Below, in pieces: positions 63,700-64,000 of a DNA stretch of 64,000 nt (the stretch's first letter is position 1; the number at the start of each line of letters is the position of its first letter). Below the pieces are notes generated by a model. That model searched no databases and had not been told where the DNA came from. It was given only the letters and a program-made list of their open reading frames with translations. Both the position numbers and the translations under genes were made by a program. The DNA is from Streptomyces sp. NBC_01231 (lineage in GTDB: Bacteria > Actinomycetota > Actinomycetes > Streptomycetales > Streptomycetaceae), in contig CP108521.1 of assembly GCA_035999765.1 (NCBI GenBank), positions 5,952,001-6,016,000 on the forward strand. Reading direction: 5' to 3'.

Positions 63700-64000
63700 T
63701 CACAGGGCCCGGGTGGCGTACGCCCTGACGTCCGCGTCCGTGTCGGTGGTGGCCGTGGACAGGGCCGCGCGGGCAGCCTCGGTGCCGGCGTGGCGGGTCA
63801 GTGCCAGGACCGCGGACTTGCGGACGTCGGCGTTCGGGTCGGCCAGGGCCTTGGCCAGCGCGGGGACGGCCGTGTCGGGGTCCGCCGCGGACAGGGCGGT
63901 GGCGGCGCCCGACCGGACCTGCCAGGCGGGGTCGGCCAGAGCGGCCGTGGCCCGGGTGGTGAGCGCTGGGGGGCAGCCGGTGGTGCCCAGCGCGCCGTAG
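63700..64000 (-). CDS. HEAT-repeat protein, C-terminal end (start outside window)
   Basis: The minus-strand frame is open to the window edge and stops at TGA 63702-63700, leaving the last 99 codons. They contain about three HEAT-type helical repeats with the period TAALADPAWQVRSGAATALS, then PALAKALADPNADVRKSAVLAL, then ALSTATTDTDADVRAYATRAL. Such alpha-solenoids mediate protein contacts or belong to phycocyanobilin-lyase-like and other scaffolding proteins. The full-length identity cannot be told from the visible part. It converges with recQ. Confidence 0.8.
   Translation of the reverse strand, partial: YGALGTTGCPPALTTRATAALADPAWQVRSGAATALSAADPDTAVPALAKALADPNADVRKSAVLALTRHAGTEAARAALSTATTDTDADVRAYATRAL

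Overview
The window is about 64 kb of very GC-rich DNA with Streptomyces character. Third codon positions are almost all G or C, GTG starts are frequent, many genes overlap by 4 bases (ATGA or GTGA), and the neighbourhood has typical streptomycete families: an XRE/DUF5753 regulator beside DUF397, a PASTA protein, DUF4229 and a cold-shock protein. I see no rRNA, tRNA, CRISPR array, integrase or transposase. The sequence looks like a chromosomal core segment with a few accessory insertions.

Layout. 1-8.5 kb: the end of a UvrA-like ATPase, a small-protein/XRE/DUF397 module, a quinone oxidoreductase divergent from an ArsR-type repressor, a Ser/Thr kinase with an extracytoplasmic LamG-like domain, an NCS1 permease and a PLDc_N membrane protein. 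8.5-34.3 kb: genes of the futalosine route to menaquinone in several blocks: a UbiD-type decarboxylase (mqnL), mqnP, ubiX, mqnE, mqnA and mqnC, with an AsnC/Lrp regulator, UdgX, DUF4229 and a HutI/MqnX-like domain protein between them. A fucoside-utilisation island (11.2-19.4 kb: L-fuconate dehydratase, ABC importer, GH95 fucosidase) sits between mqnP and ubiX. A MaoC/FabG4/thiolase module, an acyl-CoA synthetase and a cold-shock gene sit between mqnE and mqnA. 34.4-40 kb: a GH18-like lipoprotein divergent from a three-gene polysaccharide locus (small membrane protein, deacetylase-glycosyltransferase fusion, acyltransferase). 40-43 kb: the menaquinone methyltransferase menG and a geranylgeranyl-reductase-family flavoprotein resembling MenJ. 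43.6-44.5 kb: an NlpC/P60 cell-wall hydrolase. 45.2-61.3 kb: a complete nuoA-N operon ending in a 15-bp perfect stem terminator. 61.5-64 kb: recQ and the end of a HEAT-repeat protein.

How it fits together. The dominant theme is the respiratory chain. MqnA, MqnE and MqnC build the naphthoquinone precursor, MqnP prenylates it, UbiD/UbiX-type enzymes act on a carboxylate, MenG methylates the ring, the MenJ-like protein may saturate an isoprene unit, and complex I (NuoA-N) reduces the product. Several of the genes around the pathway appear to be transcribed as leaderless mRNAs, with a -10-like hexamer 6-7 bases before the start codon. A Rex-like operator lies just downstream of the apparent nuoA -10 element, which fits redox control. 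The accessory parts (fucoside island, exopolysaccharide locus with GH18 lipoprotein, LamG kinase) suggest plant or soil glycan use and surface-polymer production.
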